DNA from: CAVQMB01 sp963713445
Lineage (GTDB): Bacteria; Pseudomonadota; Gammaproteobacteria; Competibacterales; Competibacteraceae
Direction: 5' to 3'
DNA: 64,000 nt
NCBI GenBank assembly: GCA_963713445.1
Contig: CAVQMB010000047.1
Span: 62,001-126,000, forward strand
The notes below the pieces were generated by a model. It did not search any database. It worked only from the letters and a program-made list of their open reading frames with translations, and was not told where the DNA came from. The translations under genes were made by a program, and so were the position numbers. Shown here one piece after another: positions 16,802 to 25,406 of the stretch (the stretch's first letter is position 1; every line of letters starts with the position of its first letter).

Positions 16802-16823
16802 GCAATGACATCAGGTCGCCAGC

Positions 16824-18026
16824 TCAGAAATGACACTGGCTTTCACGCCGGTCGTAGCCGATGGTGTCCAGATTGTTGGTCTGATGCAGAAAACCGGGCA
16901 ACGGCGCTCTGGCAACCACCCAGTTGGCGGTGAACAGCAACACCGGCTGGCGCAACTGGTGATCCCAGGGCCGGAAATTGTCGCTGTAGCCCTTGAAACC
17001 ATCCAGCGCCAGCTTGCTGCTGAGGATATAGTCGCGCAGGGTCTTGAAATCCGCGCTACGAGTGCGCAGCACCGCCTCGGCCACGGACTTGACCGCGATC
17101 CAGGCGGACCAGTCGATGCCAGTCATATCGCGATGACCGATCCGCTGGAACCGGTTGTTGAGCTGCTCGGCACCGTATTTGTCCCAGGACCATTGCCAGG
17201 CCCCGGGCCCTAACCCGGCGCTGCCCACAACCAGTTGCGGCTTGAGCGTCTGATACGGCACCGCGCGGGCAAACTCGCCGTCGGCATCGGCCACGAACAC
17301 CACGTCGTAGTCGGCGTCGCCGGTGATCAGCGGCACGTTGTTCTGATTGCGCTGGCGCGGATCGTTGCTGAGAATGTACTTGCGGGTTGCCACGATGGTG
17401 GCACCGTAGCGCTTGGCCGAATGCTTGAAGGCGGCAACAAACTGGGCATCACTGGGCCGAGGTCCCTGCAGGATCAAGACCCGGCGCCACTTCTTGAATA
17501 CCAGATACTGCACCAGTGCGTCGGACAGCATGGCATAGCTGGGTGTGGTGTCGACCAGCTCAGGCTGACAGTCGGTACCGCGCAGGCTGTCGTCATGGGC
17601 ACTGACATTAAACAGCAGGACGTGCTTCCCGCGATAGGCCTTGGCCAGGCGGGCTATATCCGGTGCCGGCAGATCCAGCAGCACGAACCGGGCGCCCTGC
17701 TTTACCAGTCCATCCAGTGCGCTTCTGAGCTGATCGGGACTGGCGGCCTCGGCCGTGACCAGTTTGAAATCGACGCCGATCACATTGGCCATGAATTTGA
17801 CCTCGCCGATCGCGGTCTCGGCACCGGCCAGAGGCCGGCCGATGGGCTCGAGCAGATAACGCGCCTGCTGGTGGGTCGCGCGGTAGCGCGGATCGTGTTT
17901 GAGGCCCAGGTAGCCGATCGGCACCGGCGTCAGCGTCTTGGCCTGCTGGGCCCGGACTTGCGGCGGCATCAACACGACTGCCAGCAGCAGGGCCAACAGG
18001 ACACCTATCGGTTTGAAGTCAATCAT
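16824..18026 (-). CDS. Periplasmic binding protein, PQQ-alcohol-dehydrogenase-associated (TIGR03863-like)
   Basis: 400 residues. A signal peptide (VLLALLLAVVLMPPQVRAQQA) is followed by a Leu/Ile/Val-binding-protein-like fold (VPIGYLGLKHDPRYR..., GARFVLLDLPAPDIARLAKAY, DADYDVVFVADADGEFARAVPYQT, WSAWIAVKSVAEAVLRT). The wording of these motifs matches the family found with PQQ-dependent alcohol dehydrogenase systems. It overlaps the upstream beta-propeller gene by 8 bases. No permease or ATPase gene is adjacent, so its transporter must be elsewhere or absent. Confidence 0.78.
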   Translation of the reverse strand: MIDFKPIGVLLALLLAVVLMPPQVRAQQAKTLTPVPIGYLGLKHDPRYRATHQQARYLLEPIGRPLAGAETAIGEVKFMANVIGVDFKLVTAEAASPDQLRSALDGLVKQGARFVLLDLPAPDIARLAKAYRGKHVLLFNVSAHDDSLRGTDCQPELVDTTPSYAMLSDALVQYLVFKKWRRVLILQGPRPSDAQFVAAFKHSAKRYGATIVATRKYILSNDPRQRNQNNVPLITGDADYDVVFVADADGEFARAVPYQTLKPQLVVGSAGLGPGAWQWSWDKYGAEQLNNRFQRIGHRDMTGIDWSAWIAVKSVAEAVLRTRSADFKTLRDYILSSKLALDGFKGYSDNFRPWDHQLRQPVLLFTANWVVARAPLPGFLHQTNNLDTIGYDRRESQCHF

Positions 18027-18993
18027 CGATCAACACCATATACGGTTCGCGCTTGACCGGCACCGAACGGATGACTCGCTGTGAGTCCACATCGATCACC
18101 GACATGTCGTCGCTTAGGCCGTTGGCGACGTAGAGCCGGCTGTCGTCTTTGTTCAGGGTCACGTTCCAGGGCCGGTGCCCCACCAGGATATAGTTCTCGA
18201 CCTTCCGGCTGGCGACGTCGATGACCGCGATGTGGTTGGCACGACCCATGGCGACGAAGGCGGTTTTGCCGTTGCTGGTCATGGTGATGCCCACCGGGGT
18301 GACATCCTCAGGACGGAAGCCGCGCGGCTTGAAGGTGATCGTGCCGGTCACCTTGTCAGTGGCAGGATCGACGATGCTGACCGACCCGCTGTGCTCGTTG
18401 GTCACCCAAAGTTGCTTGTGATCAGGCGTCATGGCAAGCCGCCGCGGCCGGTTGCCGACAATGATGTTGTCGCGTACGCTCCAGCTCTTGGTATCGATGA
18501 CATGCACCATGTCGGCCACTTCCGAGGTCACGTAAACGGTTTTGCCGTCAGCCGTGACCAGTACCCCTTCCGGTTCCGGTCCGGTGCCGATCTGATGAAT
18601 CAGCTTCTTGGTGGCGATATCGAATACTCCAAGCGCGCTGCTGTCTTCCATCGACAGATAGAGCAGCTTGCCGTCGGGACTCAGGGCAAAGGCCTCGGGA
18701 TCGGTGATGTGCGGAATGCGGTCAACCACCGCCAGCTTGGCCACGCTGATGACATCGATCGCATTGCCGTGCCCGCAGGCGGCATAGATCAGCTTGTGAT
18801 CGGGACTGAACTGCAGGTAGCGGGGCTCCTCGTCGGTGGCAATCTGCTTGATCACCTTGTAGGTCTTGGGATTGAGTACCGTGACAACATTGTCTTTCTG
18901 GCTGCTGACAAACAGGTAACCGCTGCCCCGTGCCAGCGCTATCGCGGGCATCAGCACAAGCAGGAAAAGCAGGTAACGCAACACCTTCGGCAT
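18019..18993 (-). CDS. YVTN-type beta-propeller protein, PQQ-associated (TIGR03866-like)
   Basis: 324 residues with a signal peptide (YLLFLLVLMPAIALARG) and seven repeats of the YVTN/lactonase kind (VTVLNPKTYKVIKQI, IDVISVAKLAVVDRIP, VHVIDTKSWSVRDNI, VSIVDPATDKVTGTI, IAVIDVASRKVENYI, MSVIDVDSQRVIRSV). It is the periplasmic propeller usually found with PQQ alcohol-oxidation clusters. A strong GGGAGGAG precedes the ATG. First gene of a two-gene unit with the binding protein. Confidence 0.85.
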   Translation of the reverse strand: MPKVLRYLLFLLVLMPAIALARGSGYLFVSSQKDNVVTVLNPKTYKVIKQIATDEEPRYLQFSPDHKLIYAACGHGNAIDVISVAKLAVVDRIPHITDPEAFALSPDGKLLYLSMEDSSALGVFDIATKKLIHQIGTGPEPEGVLVTADGKTVYVTSEVADMVHVIDTKSWSVRDNIIVGNRPRRLAMTPDHKQLWVTNEHSGSVSIVDPATDKVTGTITFKPRGFRPEDVTPVGITMTSNGKTAFVAMGRANHIAVIDVASRKVENYILVGHRPWNVTLNKDDSRLYVANGLSDDMSVIDVDSQRVIRSVPVKREPYMVLIDD

Positions 18994-19228
18994 CGACAGA
19001 CTCCTCCCCGGAGATTGATGGGTACTAACTGGACCGTCCAGGTGGCCAGCCGTTCAGCGCTATGCGGACGCACAGCCATATTAGCCTAATGCCTCACCGC
19101 TGTACCGGCCAACCTGCTAAGCAGTCGCAGCCTGCCGCCAAATGCCCGGATACAAGGCGTCACCGCTCGGGTCGAGCTATCCGCAATGCTAGAATGCCGC
19201 CCGGTCAACCAAGCAAGCTCACGGAATT

Positions 19229-21130
19229 ATGCTGAAGCTGGACCATGTCGACCTGCAACGCGGCGGCACAATCCTGTTCGAACAGATATCCCTGACCCTT
19301 CACGCGGGCCAGAAGACCGGTTTGGTCGGCGCCAATGGCAGCGGTAAATCCAGCCTGTTCGCCCTGCTGTGCGGCAATATAAATGCTGACAGCGGAACCG
19401 TTGACCTGCCGTCGCGCTGGGTCATTGCCCATGTCGAGCAGCAATCCCCGGCACTGGCCACGGCAGCGCGCGAATTCGTACTCGACGGCGACTCCGAACT
19501 GCGCCAGCTGGAGCGCGAACTGGCGCTCGCCGAGCAGGCTCACGACGGCCACCGCATTGGCCATCTGCACGCCCAACTGGAAGCCATCGACGGCTACAGC
19601 GCCCCGGCCCGGGCCGGCAAACTGCTGGCCGGACTGGGTTTCGTCGAGAGTCAGCTGGAGCAACCAGTAGCCCGCTTTTCCGGCGGTTGGCGTGAACGTC
19701 TGAAACTGGCCCGGGCGCTGATGTGCCGCTCTGACCTGCTGCTGCTGGATGAACCCACTAACCACCTCGACCTGGATGCAGTGATCTGGCTGGAGCAATG
19801 GTTGCGCAGCTACCCGGGCACGCTGCTGCTGATCTCCCACGACCGCGATTTCCTCGACAACGTGGTCGACAGCATCGCCCACATCGAGCAGCACCGAATC
19901 CGCTTCTACCGCGGCAACTACAGCGCTTTCGAGGGCCAGCGCGCCGCCCGGCTGGCCCAGCAGCAAGCCACCCATGACCGCCAGCAGCGTGAAGTGGAAC
20001 GGCTGCAGCGCTTCATCGATCGGTTTCGGGCCAAGGCGACCAAGGCGCGCCAGGCACAAAGCCGGGTCAAGGCCCTGGAGCGGCTTGAACTGAGCGCGCC
20101 GGCCCACGTCGATACGCCGTTCCAGTTCGAGTTTCCCGCTCCCGCCCGCCTACCCTGCCCGCTGCTGACTCTGGCCAGCGGCGCTGCCGGTTACGGCGAC
20201 CAGCCACTGCTGCGGGAGATCAAACTCACCCTGTTGCCCGGCACCCGGCTCGGTATTCTGGGCCGTAACGGCGCCGGAAAGTCCACGCTGATCCGACTAC
20301 TGGCCGGTGAACTGCCATTGCTAGCCGGACAACGCCATGATGGTGAGGGTCTGGCGATCGGCTATTTTGCCCAACATCAGCTCGAGCAACTACGCCCGGA
20401 CTGGAGCCCGCTGCACCACCTGCAGCAGGCCGATCCACAGGCCAGCGAACAGGCACTGCGCAACTTTTTGGGCGGATTCGGTTTTTCCGGCGACATGGCC
20501 CTGACCTCGTGCGCGCCGTTCTCCGGCGGCGAGAAAGCCCGCCTGGTGCTGGCCCTGCTGGTCTGGCGGCGACCTAATCTGCTACTGCTTGACGAACCCA
20601 CCAACCATCTCGACCTCGACATGCGTCACGCCCTGACGCTGGCTTTGCAGGATTACACCGGTGCGCTGGTGTTGGTATCGCATGATCGCCACCTGCTGCG
20701 CACCGGCTGCGACGATTTCCTGCTGGTCCATGGCGGGCGGGTCAAACGGTTTCCGGGTGATCTGGACGACTATCGCCAGTGGCTCGCTGGACCACAGCCG
20801 CCGGCAGCGACCGACCGGGCAGCGGCCACGACGCCCAGCCGACGCGAGCAGCGCCGCATCGATGCGGAGCAGCGTAACCGGCTGGCGACCCAGCGCCGAC
20901 CGCTGGAGCGCCGGTTACAGAAGCTCGAACAGCAACTTGAAACGCTCGAGCGCAGCCGCGCTGAGATCGAGCAGGCGCTGGCCGATCCCACGATCTACGA
21001 GACCAGCGGTAAGGATCGGCTCAAGGATCTGGTGCGGCGCCAGGGCGAAATCCAGCGCAGCCTGGCGCAATGCGAGCACGACTGGCTGGCGGTGCAGGAT
21101 GAACTCGACGCGCTGCCGACCACCAGCTAA
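19229..21130 (+). CDS. ABC-F family ATPase (YheS-like)
   Basis: 633 residues with two ABC domains and no membrane segment. Domain 1 has Walker A GANGSGKSS and signature FSGGWRERLKLARAL with LLLLDEPTNHLDLD; domain 2 has GRNGAGKST and FSGGEKARLVLALLV. Between them is the arm/linker helix (QREVERLQRFIDRFRAKATKARQ), and the C-terminus is a coiled coil (LEQQLETLERSRAEIEQAL). ABC-F proteins act on ribosomes. The length and tail fit YheS. Confidence 0.92.
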   Translation: MLKLDHVDLQRGGTILFEQISLTLHAGQKTGLVGANGSGKSSLFALLCGNINADSGTVDLPSRWVIAHVEQQSPALATAAREFVLDGDSELRQLERELALAEQAHDGHRIGHLHAQLEAIDGYSAPARAGKLLAGLGFVESQLEQPVARFSGGWRERLKLARALMCRSDLLLLDEPTNHLDLDAVIWLEQWLRSYPGTLLLISHDRDFLDNVVDSIAHIEQHRIRFYRGNYSAFEGQRAARLAQQQATHDRQQREVERLQRFIDRFRAKATKARQAQSRVKALERLELSAPAHVDTPFQFEFPAPARLPCPLLTLASGAAGYGDQPLLREIKLTLLPGTRLGILGRNGAGKSTLIRLLAGELPLLAGQRHDGEGLAIGYFAQHQLEQLRPDWSPLHHLQQADPQASEQALRNFLGGFGFSGDMALTSCAPFSGGEKARLVLALLVWRRPNLLLLDEPTNHLDLDMRHALTLALQDYTGALVLVSHDRHLLRTGCDDFLLVHGGRVKRFPGDLDDYRQWLAGPQPPAATDRAAATTPSRREQRRIDAEQRNRLATQRRPLERRLQKLEQQLETLERSRAEIEQALADPTIYETSGKDRLKDLVRRQGEIQRSLAQCEHDWLAVQDELDALPTTS

Positions 21131-21420
21131 CAATGCCGGCTGGTGCAAGATCCTGCCGAGGTACGGGAGTAATGCCCAACGGGCGGGGCAACTGACAGCC
21201 GCGAATAAAACCCGGTACGCGTGGTTAGGAACCGGCACGCCAGCCGTCGCTCACGGTCACCTCGAGCATTCCCCCGCAGGTGCATGGGTAGCATGGGACC
21301 GTCTGAACCGGCCCGCGTGCTGCCTGCCCGGCGGTGCGGGCCATAGCCGGCTGGCGGCAGGTCGCTGTGCCACGCTTTTACGACCCGGTGAAACCGAAGA
21401 AACTCCAGAAACATGCTGAG
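21131..21420. other. Intergenic spacer, no gene seen
   Basis: About 290 bases after the ABC-F gene without a convincing reading frame. Its last bases adjoin the promoter of the PhoP/PhoQ-like operon. No terminator with a T-run was seen. Confidence 0.4.
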
Positions 21421-21453
21421 TTTAGCGTTCATTCAGCTTGCCACCCCTATAAT
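21421..21453 (+). promoter_or_regulatory. Promoter with OmpR-type direct repeat
   Basis: A perfect -10 box TATAAT at 21448-21453 has no good -35. In its place are direct repeats TTTAGC (21421-21426) and TTCAGC (21432-21437), exactly 11 bases apart, the one-helical-turn period used by PhoP/OmpR-type regulators. This fits autoregulation of the downstream response-regulator operon. Confidence 0.55.
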
Positions 21454-21496
21454 GCCCAGAGTCGTAGCTGACACCCACAAGAGTTGGTCTATCATC

Positions 21497-21727
21497 ATGA
21501 AACGCATCTTCCCCCGGGCATTGGCCCTGGGATTACTGGTACTGACGGCGCTGCCCATCGCCGCCCAGCCATCCGGTGCCGACGCCGCTGCCCAGATCGC
21601 TCGGGCGCGGACCGGCGGCCGGGTATTGAGTGTACGACCCAGCAACAACCCGCAACACCCCGGGTTCAAGGTCAAGGTTCTGCTCAACGACGGGCGGGTA
21701 CGGGTACTGTTTATCAACCCCAAGTAA
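21497..21727 (+). CDS. Small exported protein ahead of the two-component genes
   Basis: 76 residues: signal peptide (RALALGLLVLTALPIAAQP), then a compact domain AAAQIARARTGGRVLSVRP...GFKVKVLLNDGRVRVLFINPK. This resembles half of a PepSY module, as often seen in front of PhoP/PhoQ-like pairs in gammaproteobacteria. It is six bases upstream of the regulator gene, so it is in the same operon, and may modulate the sensor from the periplasm (inference). Confidence 0.8.
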   Translation: MKRIFPRALALGLLVLTALPIAAQPSGADAAAQIARARTGGRVLSVRPSNNPQHPGFKVKVLLNDGRVRVLFINPK

Positions 21728-21733
21728 CCCACG

Positions 21734-22417
21734 ATGCGCATTCTGCTGCTCGAGGACGAAGTGCCGCTGCGTGACGAACTGGCCAAGCAGCTGCGCCAGC
21801 AAGGTCATGTCGTAGACACCAGTGGCGACGGTGAGGAAGGCCTGTTCCTGGGGCAGGAATATCCGGTCGATGTCGCCGTGGTCGATCTGGGGCTACCAAG
21901 CCTGGATGGGACCGAGGTCGTGCGCCGCTGGCGTTCCGGGGAACGGCGTTTTCCGATTCTGATTCTCACCGCGCGCGGCCGCTGGCAGGACAAGGTCGAC
22001 GGTCTGGAGGCCGGCGCCGACGATTACCTGGTCAAACCGTTCCACTTCGGGGAACTGCTGGCCCGGTTGCGAGCCCTGGTGCGGCGGGCGAGCGGCTGGA
22101 CCCAGCCGGTCCTCCGATGTGATCCCGTCGCGCTCGACACCAACAGTCAGAGCGTCACCGTTGCCGGTGAGCCGATCGAGCTGACCGCCTATGAATACCG
22201 CCTGCTGGAATATCTGATGCTGCATGCCGGCGAGGTGATCACCAAGAGCGAACTCAACGATCATCTTTACCATGAGGATCTTGATCGCGACAGCAACGTA
22301 CTCGAGGTGCTGGTCGGCCGGTTGCGCCGCAAGCTGGATCCCGGACGCCGGCTCAACCCGATCGAAACCCTGCGCGGTCGCGGCTACCGCTTCCAGCTGG
22401 CGCGCAGCGCCGGCTGA
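21734..22417 (+). CDS. OmpR/PhoP-type response regulator
   Basis: 227 residues. Receiver domain with acidic LEDE (7-9), phospho-acceptor Asp51 (VVDLGLPSLDG) and Lys101 (VKPFHF), followed by a winged-helix DNA-binding domain (about 130-225; LTAYEYRLLEYLMLHAGEVITKSELNDHLY, RLRRKLDP). The QseB/PhoP subgroup is likely. Six bases separate it from the sensor gene, so the two are cotranscribed with the small exported protein. Confidence 0.93.
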   Translation: MRILLLEDEVPLRDELAKQLRQQGHVVDTSGDGEEGLFLGQEYPVDVAVVDLGLPSLDGTEVVRRWRSGERRFPILILTARGRWQDKVDGLEAGADDYLVKPFHFGELLARLRALVRRASGWTQPVLRCDPVALDTNSQSVTVAGEPIELTAYEYRLLEYLMLHAGEVITKSELNDHLYHEDLDRDSNVLEVLVGRLRRKLDPGRRLNPIETLRGRGYRFQLARSAG

Positions 22418-22423
22418 GCGGGT

Positions 22424-23785
22424 ATGCGGTCGTTTACCGCCCGGCTGCTGATCACCGCCAGCGTAGTGCTGGTAGCGTTCCTGGGGCTAACCGGCCTGGC
22501 GCTCGACAAAGCATTTCGCGACAGCGCCCTAAGCTCGGTCCGCGATCGCCTGCAGACCCAGGTCTACATGCTGCTGGGTGCGGCCGAGGTCGACCCCAAG
22601 AGTGGCTTGCATATGCCTCAGGCGCTGCCTGAGGCGCGGCTGCTGACACCGGATTCCGGACTTTACGCACTGATCGTCAATAACGACGGCAAAGCGATCT
22701 GGCGGTCGCGCTCGATGCTGGGTTTGCGGTTACGGCCTCTGCCCCCGCCACCGCCCGCCGGCGGCTCCGTTTTCATCCGCCATGTCAGTGCCAAAGGCCG
22801 CCGGTTGCTGCTGTTCGGTTTCACAGTCAGCTGGGAACTGAACCCCAGCACCTACCGCGGCTACACCTTCTGGGTGGCAGAGAACGAGAGCAATTATTAC
22901 GCCCAGGTCAACAGCTTCCGCCGCAGCCTGGGCCTGTGGCTGCTGGGCGCGGCACTGGTGTTGCTGGCGGTACAGGTTCTGGTGCTGCGCTGGACGCTGC
23001 AACCACTACGCCAGGTTGCCCGCGAAGTGCGCGAAATCGAAACCGGCCGCCGCGCGGTGCTGTCCGGCCAATATCCCAGCGAACTGCAGCCGCTCACCAC
23101 CAACCTCAACAATCTGGTGCGCGAGGGGCGGGCCCGGCTGGAGCGCTCACGCAATGCCCTGGCAGACCTGGCACACAGCCTCAAGACGCCGCTGGCCGTA
23201 CTCAACAACATCACCGGCAAGCCAGTGGCGGCCGAAGAGCTGCGAACCACGGTACGCAGCCAGATCGAACGCATGAACCAGACGGTTGACTATCAACTGC
23301 AGCGGGCGGCCGCTGCCGGACGCCTGACCCTGAGTGCGGCAGTGGCCGTCGCCACCCCGGCCCGCAAGCTATCCGATTCGCTCAACAAGGTTTACGCCGA
23401 CAAGGCACTGCAGCTGGAATTGCGGGTCGACCCGCACGCCCGGTTCTACGGCGAACAAGGGGATCTACTCGAAATTCTCGGCAATCTCGCGGACAACGCG
23501 TGCAAATGGGCCCATCAGCGGGTGCGGCTGACGGCACACAACGACGGCGGGACCGCCGCGACCCGGCTGGTCATCGAGGTCGAAGACGACGGCCCCGGCA
23601 TACCTGAGGACCAGCGTCAGCGCATCCTGGCCCGGGGCCAGCGGGCTGACCCCAATACGCCTGGACACGGGATCGGGCTGGCAGTGGTGCGCGATCTGGT
23701 CGAGGATGTCTATCAAGGCCGTCTGGCCATCGCGCGCAGCGATGAACTGGGCGGTACCCGGGTGCGGGTGGAACTGGGTGGTTGA
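22424..23785 (+). CDS. PhoQ-like sensor histidine kinase
   Basis: 453 residues. Membrane segments at about 9-29 and 168-190 enclose a periplasmic sensor of about 135 residues, followed by a HAMP-like linker (LQPLRQVAREVREIETGRR). The dimerisation motif is LADLAHSLKTPLAVL with His251, a sequence typical of PhoQ-type kinases. The catalytic domain has N-box NLADNACKWA, EDDGPGIP and GHGIGLAVVRD. The stimulus is not evident; the periplasmic part has a proline run (PLPPPPPAGG, about 106-114). Confidence 0.92.
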   Translation: MRSFTARLLITASVVLVAFLGLTGLALDKAFRDSALSSVRDRLQTQVYMLLGAAEVDPKSGLHMPQALPEARLLTPDSGLYALIVNNDGKAIWRSRSMLGLRLRPLPPPPPAGGSVFIRHVSAKGRRLLLFGFTVSWELNPSTYRGYTFWVAENESNYYAQVNSFRRSLGLWLLGAALVLLAVQVLVLRWTLQPLRQVAREVREIETGRRAVLSGQYPSELQPLTTNLNNLVREGRARLERSRNALADLAHSLKTPLAVLNNITGKPVAAEELRTTVRSQIERMNQTVDYQLQRAAAAGRLTLSAAVAVATPARKLSDSLNKVYADKALQLELRVDPHARFYGEQGDLLEILGNLADNACKWAHQRVRLTAHNDGGTAATRLVIEVEDDGPGIPEDQRQRILARGQRADPNTPGHGIGLAVVRDLVEDVYQGRLAIARSDELGGTRVRVELGG

Positions 23786-23789
23786 AACG

Positions 23790-23819
23790 CAGACGAGCCG
23801 CCCGCTGACGGCTCGTCTG
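23790..23819 (+). terminator. Hairpin terminator after the sensor kinase
   Basis: An 11-bp perfect stem CAGACGAGCCG / CGGCTCGTCTG with an 8-base loop, beginning 4 bases after the stop codon of the kinase gene. There is no T-run, but the position between convergent genes supports termination, possibly in both directions. Confidence 0.6.
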
Positions 23820-23840
23820 ACAGGTCAGGACTGATTGCTA

Positions 23841-24179
23841 TCAGTCGCTATCGTTGGATCCAGAAACAGCACTTTTCCGGGTGTTACCATCGTCATTATC
23901 GGCCTTGCCCGAGCTCGTTGTGTTGGTGCTGACCACATTCGGTGACGGAATGTTTTTCCTGGCATTGCCGTCATCCTGATCACCCGTGCTCTTTGTCACC
24001 TTGGTCGTTTGACCATTAACGCTGGGTGTCGGCTGCTTCCTGTTCTCTGAATTAGGCACTACCGTGGATGAGGAGCCTGTATAGGCACTGCCGTTATTCA
24101 TCTGTGTGGTCTGACCGGCATAAGCGGCGAGGCTGCCCGCAAAGGTCAAGCCGACTATAAGTGCGAGCTGTTTAAGCAT
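23841..24179 (-). CDS. Small exported Asn/Ser/Thr-rich protein
   Basis: 112 residues: signal peptide (LALIVGLTFAGSLAAYAGQ), then a low-complexity, disordered-looking mature part rich in Asn, Ser, Thr, Asp and Lys. Two copies of a short repeat occur, DQDDGNARKN and DNDDGNTRKS. No Cys and no known domain. A strong AAGGAGA precedes the ATG. Its codon and amino-acid use and the AT-rich upstream region are unlike the neighbours, which may point to acquisition. Function unknown. Confidence 0.72.
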   Translation of the reverse strand: MLKQLALIVGLTFAGSLAAYAGQTTQMNNGSAYTGSSSTVVPNSENRKQPTPSVNGQTTKVTKSTGDQDDGNARKNIPSPNVVSTNTTSSGKADNDDGNTRKSAVSGSNDSD

Positions 24180-24505
24180 TGTGTCTCTCCTTTTTGAGCT
24201 TGTGGACTGTTACGTATTATCTCTAATACCGCCCGGCCTTAAATCCGAGCCACAGAAATAAATTCCTGCGCAAATCAATTCACTCTATTCTCCTTTTGCC
24301 AGTCTCTACCATTGACCGACAACAGCCAGAAAAATCGTTCAAAAATCATTAATTAACGATCATTAATAACAACAGATCACTAAACTTACACAAATGACTT
24401 TCTTACTAAAACAGACAGCAGTATTGGGTTGAGTTTCAATTACCAACCTTTCCATTTCGTAATGCTAGTCATTACCACCCATTTGAATCCTTGATCAGAA
24501 TCGGA
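24180..24505. other. AT-rich intergenic region
   Basis: About 330 bases with clearly lower GC than the rest of the window, for example around 24240-24430. It must hold the promoter of the leftward exported-protein gene; a -10-like GATAAT is visible on the minus strand near 24220. No gene or strong fold was recognised. Confidence 0.5.
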
Positions 24506-24533
24506 TTGACAATCGCTCCGCCCCTGCAACAAT
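24506..24533 (+). promoter_or_regulatory. Sigma70-like promoter for enoyl-CoA hydratase
   Basis: A consensus -35 TTGACA at 24506-24511, a 16-base spacer, and a fair -10 AACAAT at 24528-24533. A transcript from here would have a leader of about 30 bases. Confidence 0.5.
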
Positions 24534-24569
24534 ACGCAGCGGTAAGCCTTTAACCGACGAGAGAATACG

Positions 24570-25343
24570 ATGAGCTACGAGAATATCCTGGTTGAACAAC
24601 GCGACGCGGTCGGCCTGATCACTCTGAATCGCCCGCAGGCGCTCAACGCGCTAAACCGCGAACTCATGCGGGAACTCGGTCACGCATTGGACCAGCTCGA
24701 GACCGACGATGTCATCGGTGCCGTTGTAATCACCGGCAATGACAAAGCCTTTGCCGCCGGCGCCGACATCAAGGAAATGCAACACCGCAGTGCCACGGAC
24801 ATGTATCTGGAGGACTATATCGGCGGTTGGGAACGTGTCACCCGCTGTCGCAAGCCGGTGATCGCTGCTGTGCGCGGCTACGCCCTGGGCGGTGGCTGCG
24901 AACTGGCTATGATGTGTGACTTCATTCTGGCTGCCGACAACGCCCGCTTCGGCCAGCCCGAAATCAACCTCGGCGTATTGCCCGGCGCCGGGGGAACTCA
25001 GCGCCTAACCCGCTTGATCGGCAAGTCCAAGGCCATGGAGATGTGCCTGACCGGGCGCATGATGGATGCCGCCGAGGCGGAACGGGCCGGATTGGTGAGT
25101 CGCATCGTGGCGACCGCCGAGCTGCTCGACGAGGCGCTTAAAACAGCAGCGGCCATAGCCGCCAAATCGCGTCCGGCGGTTTTAATGACCAAGGAATCGG
25201 TCAACGTGGCGTATGAAACCACCCTGGCCGAGGGCACCCGCTACGAGCGGCGGCTGTTCTACGCCGCTTTCGCCAGCGAGGATCAAAAGGAAGGCATGGC
25301 CGCATTTGCCGCCAAACGCCAGCCGGAATGGCGCAACCGCTAA
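24570..25343 (+). CDS. Enoyl-CoA hydratase
   Basis: 257 residues, the standard size for a single-domain crotonase that hydrates 2-enoyl-CoA. The oxyanion-hole segments are visible (FAAGADIKEM and YALGGGCELAMMCDFILAA), and both catalytic-type glutamates are present (GGGCELA and GQPEINLGVLPGAGGTQRL). It is a single gene with its own promoter; beta-oxidation or phenylacetate-type use cannot be distinguished. Confidence 0.92.
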   Translation: MSYENILVEQRDAVGLITLNRPQALNALNRELMRELGHALDQLETDDVIGAVVITGNDKAFAAGADIKEMQHRSATDMYLEDYIGGWERVTRCRKPVIAAVRGYALGGGCELAMMCDFILAADNARFGQPEINLGVLPGAGGTQRLTRLIGKSKAMEMCLTGRMMDAAEAERAGLVSRIVATAELLDEALKTAAAIAAKSRPAVLMTKESVNVAYETTLAEGTRYERRLFYAAFASEDQKEGMAAFAAKRQPEWRNR

Positions 25344-25362
25344 CGCTGCAACGGCGGCTGTA

Positions 25363-25382
25363 TTACACTACATTACACTACA
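25363..25382. repeat. Ten-base tandem repeat
   Basis: TACACTACAT is repeated twice in tandem just upstream of the OmpA-like gene. It may be replication slippage; no role is evident. Confidence 0.4.
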
Positions 25383-25406
25383 TGGGGTTCAATCGGGAGT
25401 TCCGCC

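Noticed and set aside
21127..21432. 101-codon minus-strand frame between the ABC-F and response-regulator genes
   Set aside because: Composition and start context are not convincing, and it would cover the promoter of the downstream operon.
24570..25343. Part of a phenylacetate or beta-oxidation operon
   Set aside because: No neighbouring fad or paa genes; it has its own promoter, so only the general function is given.
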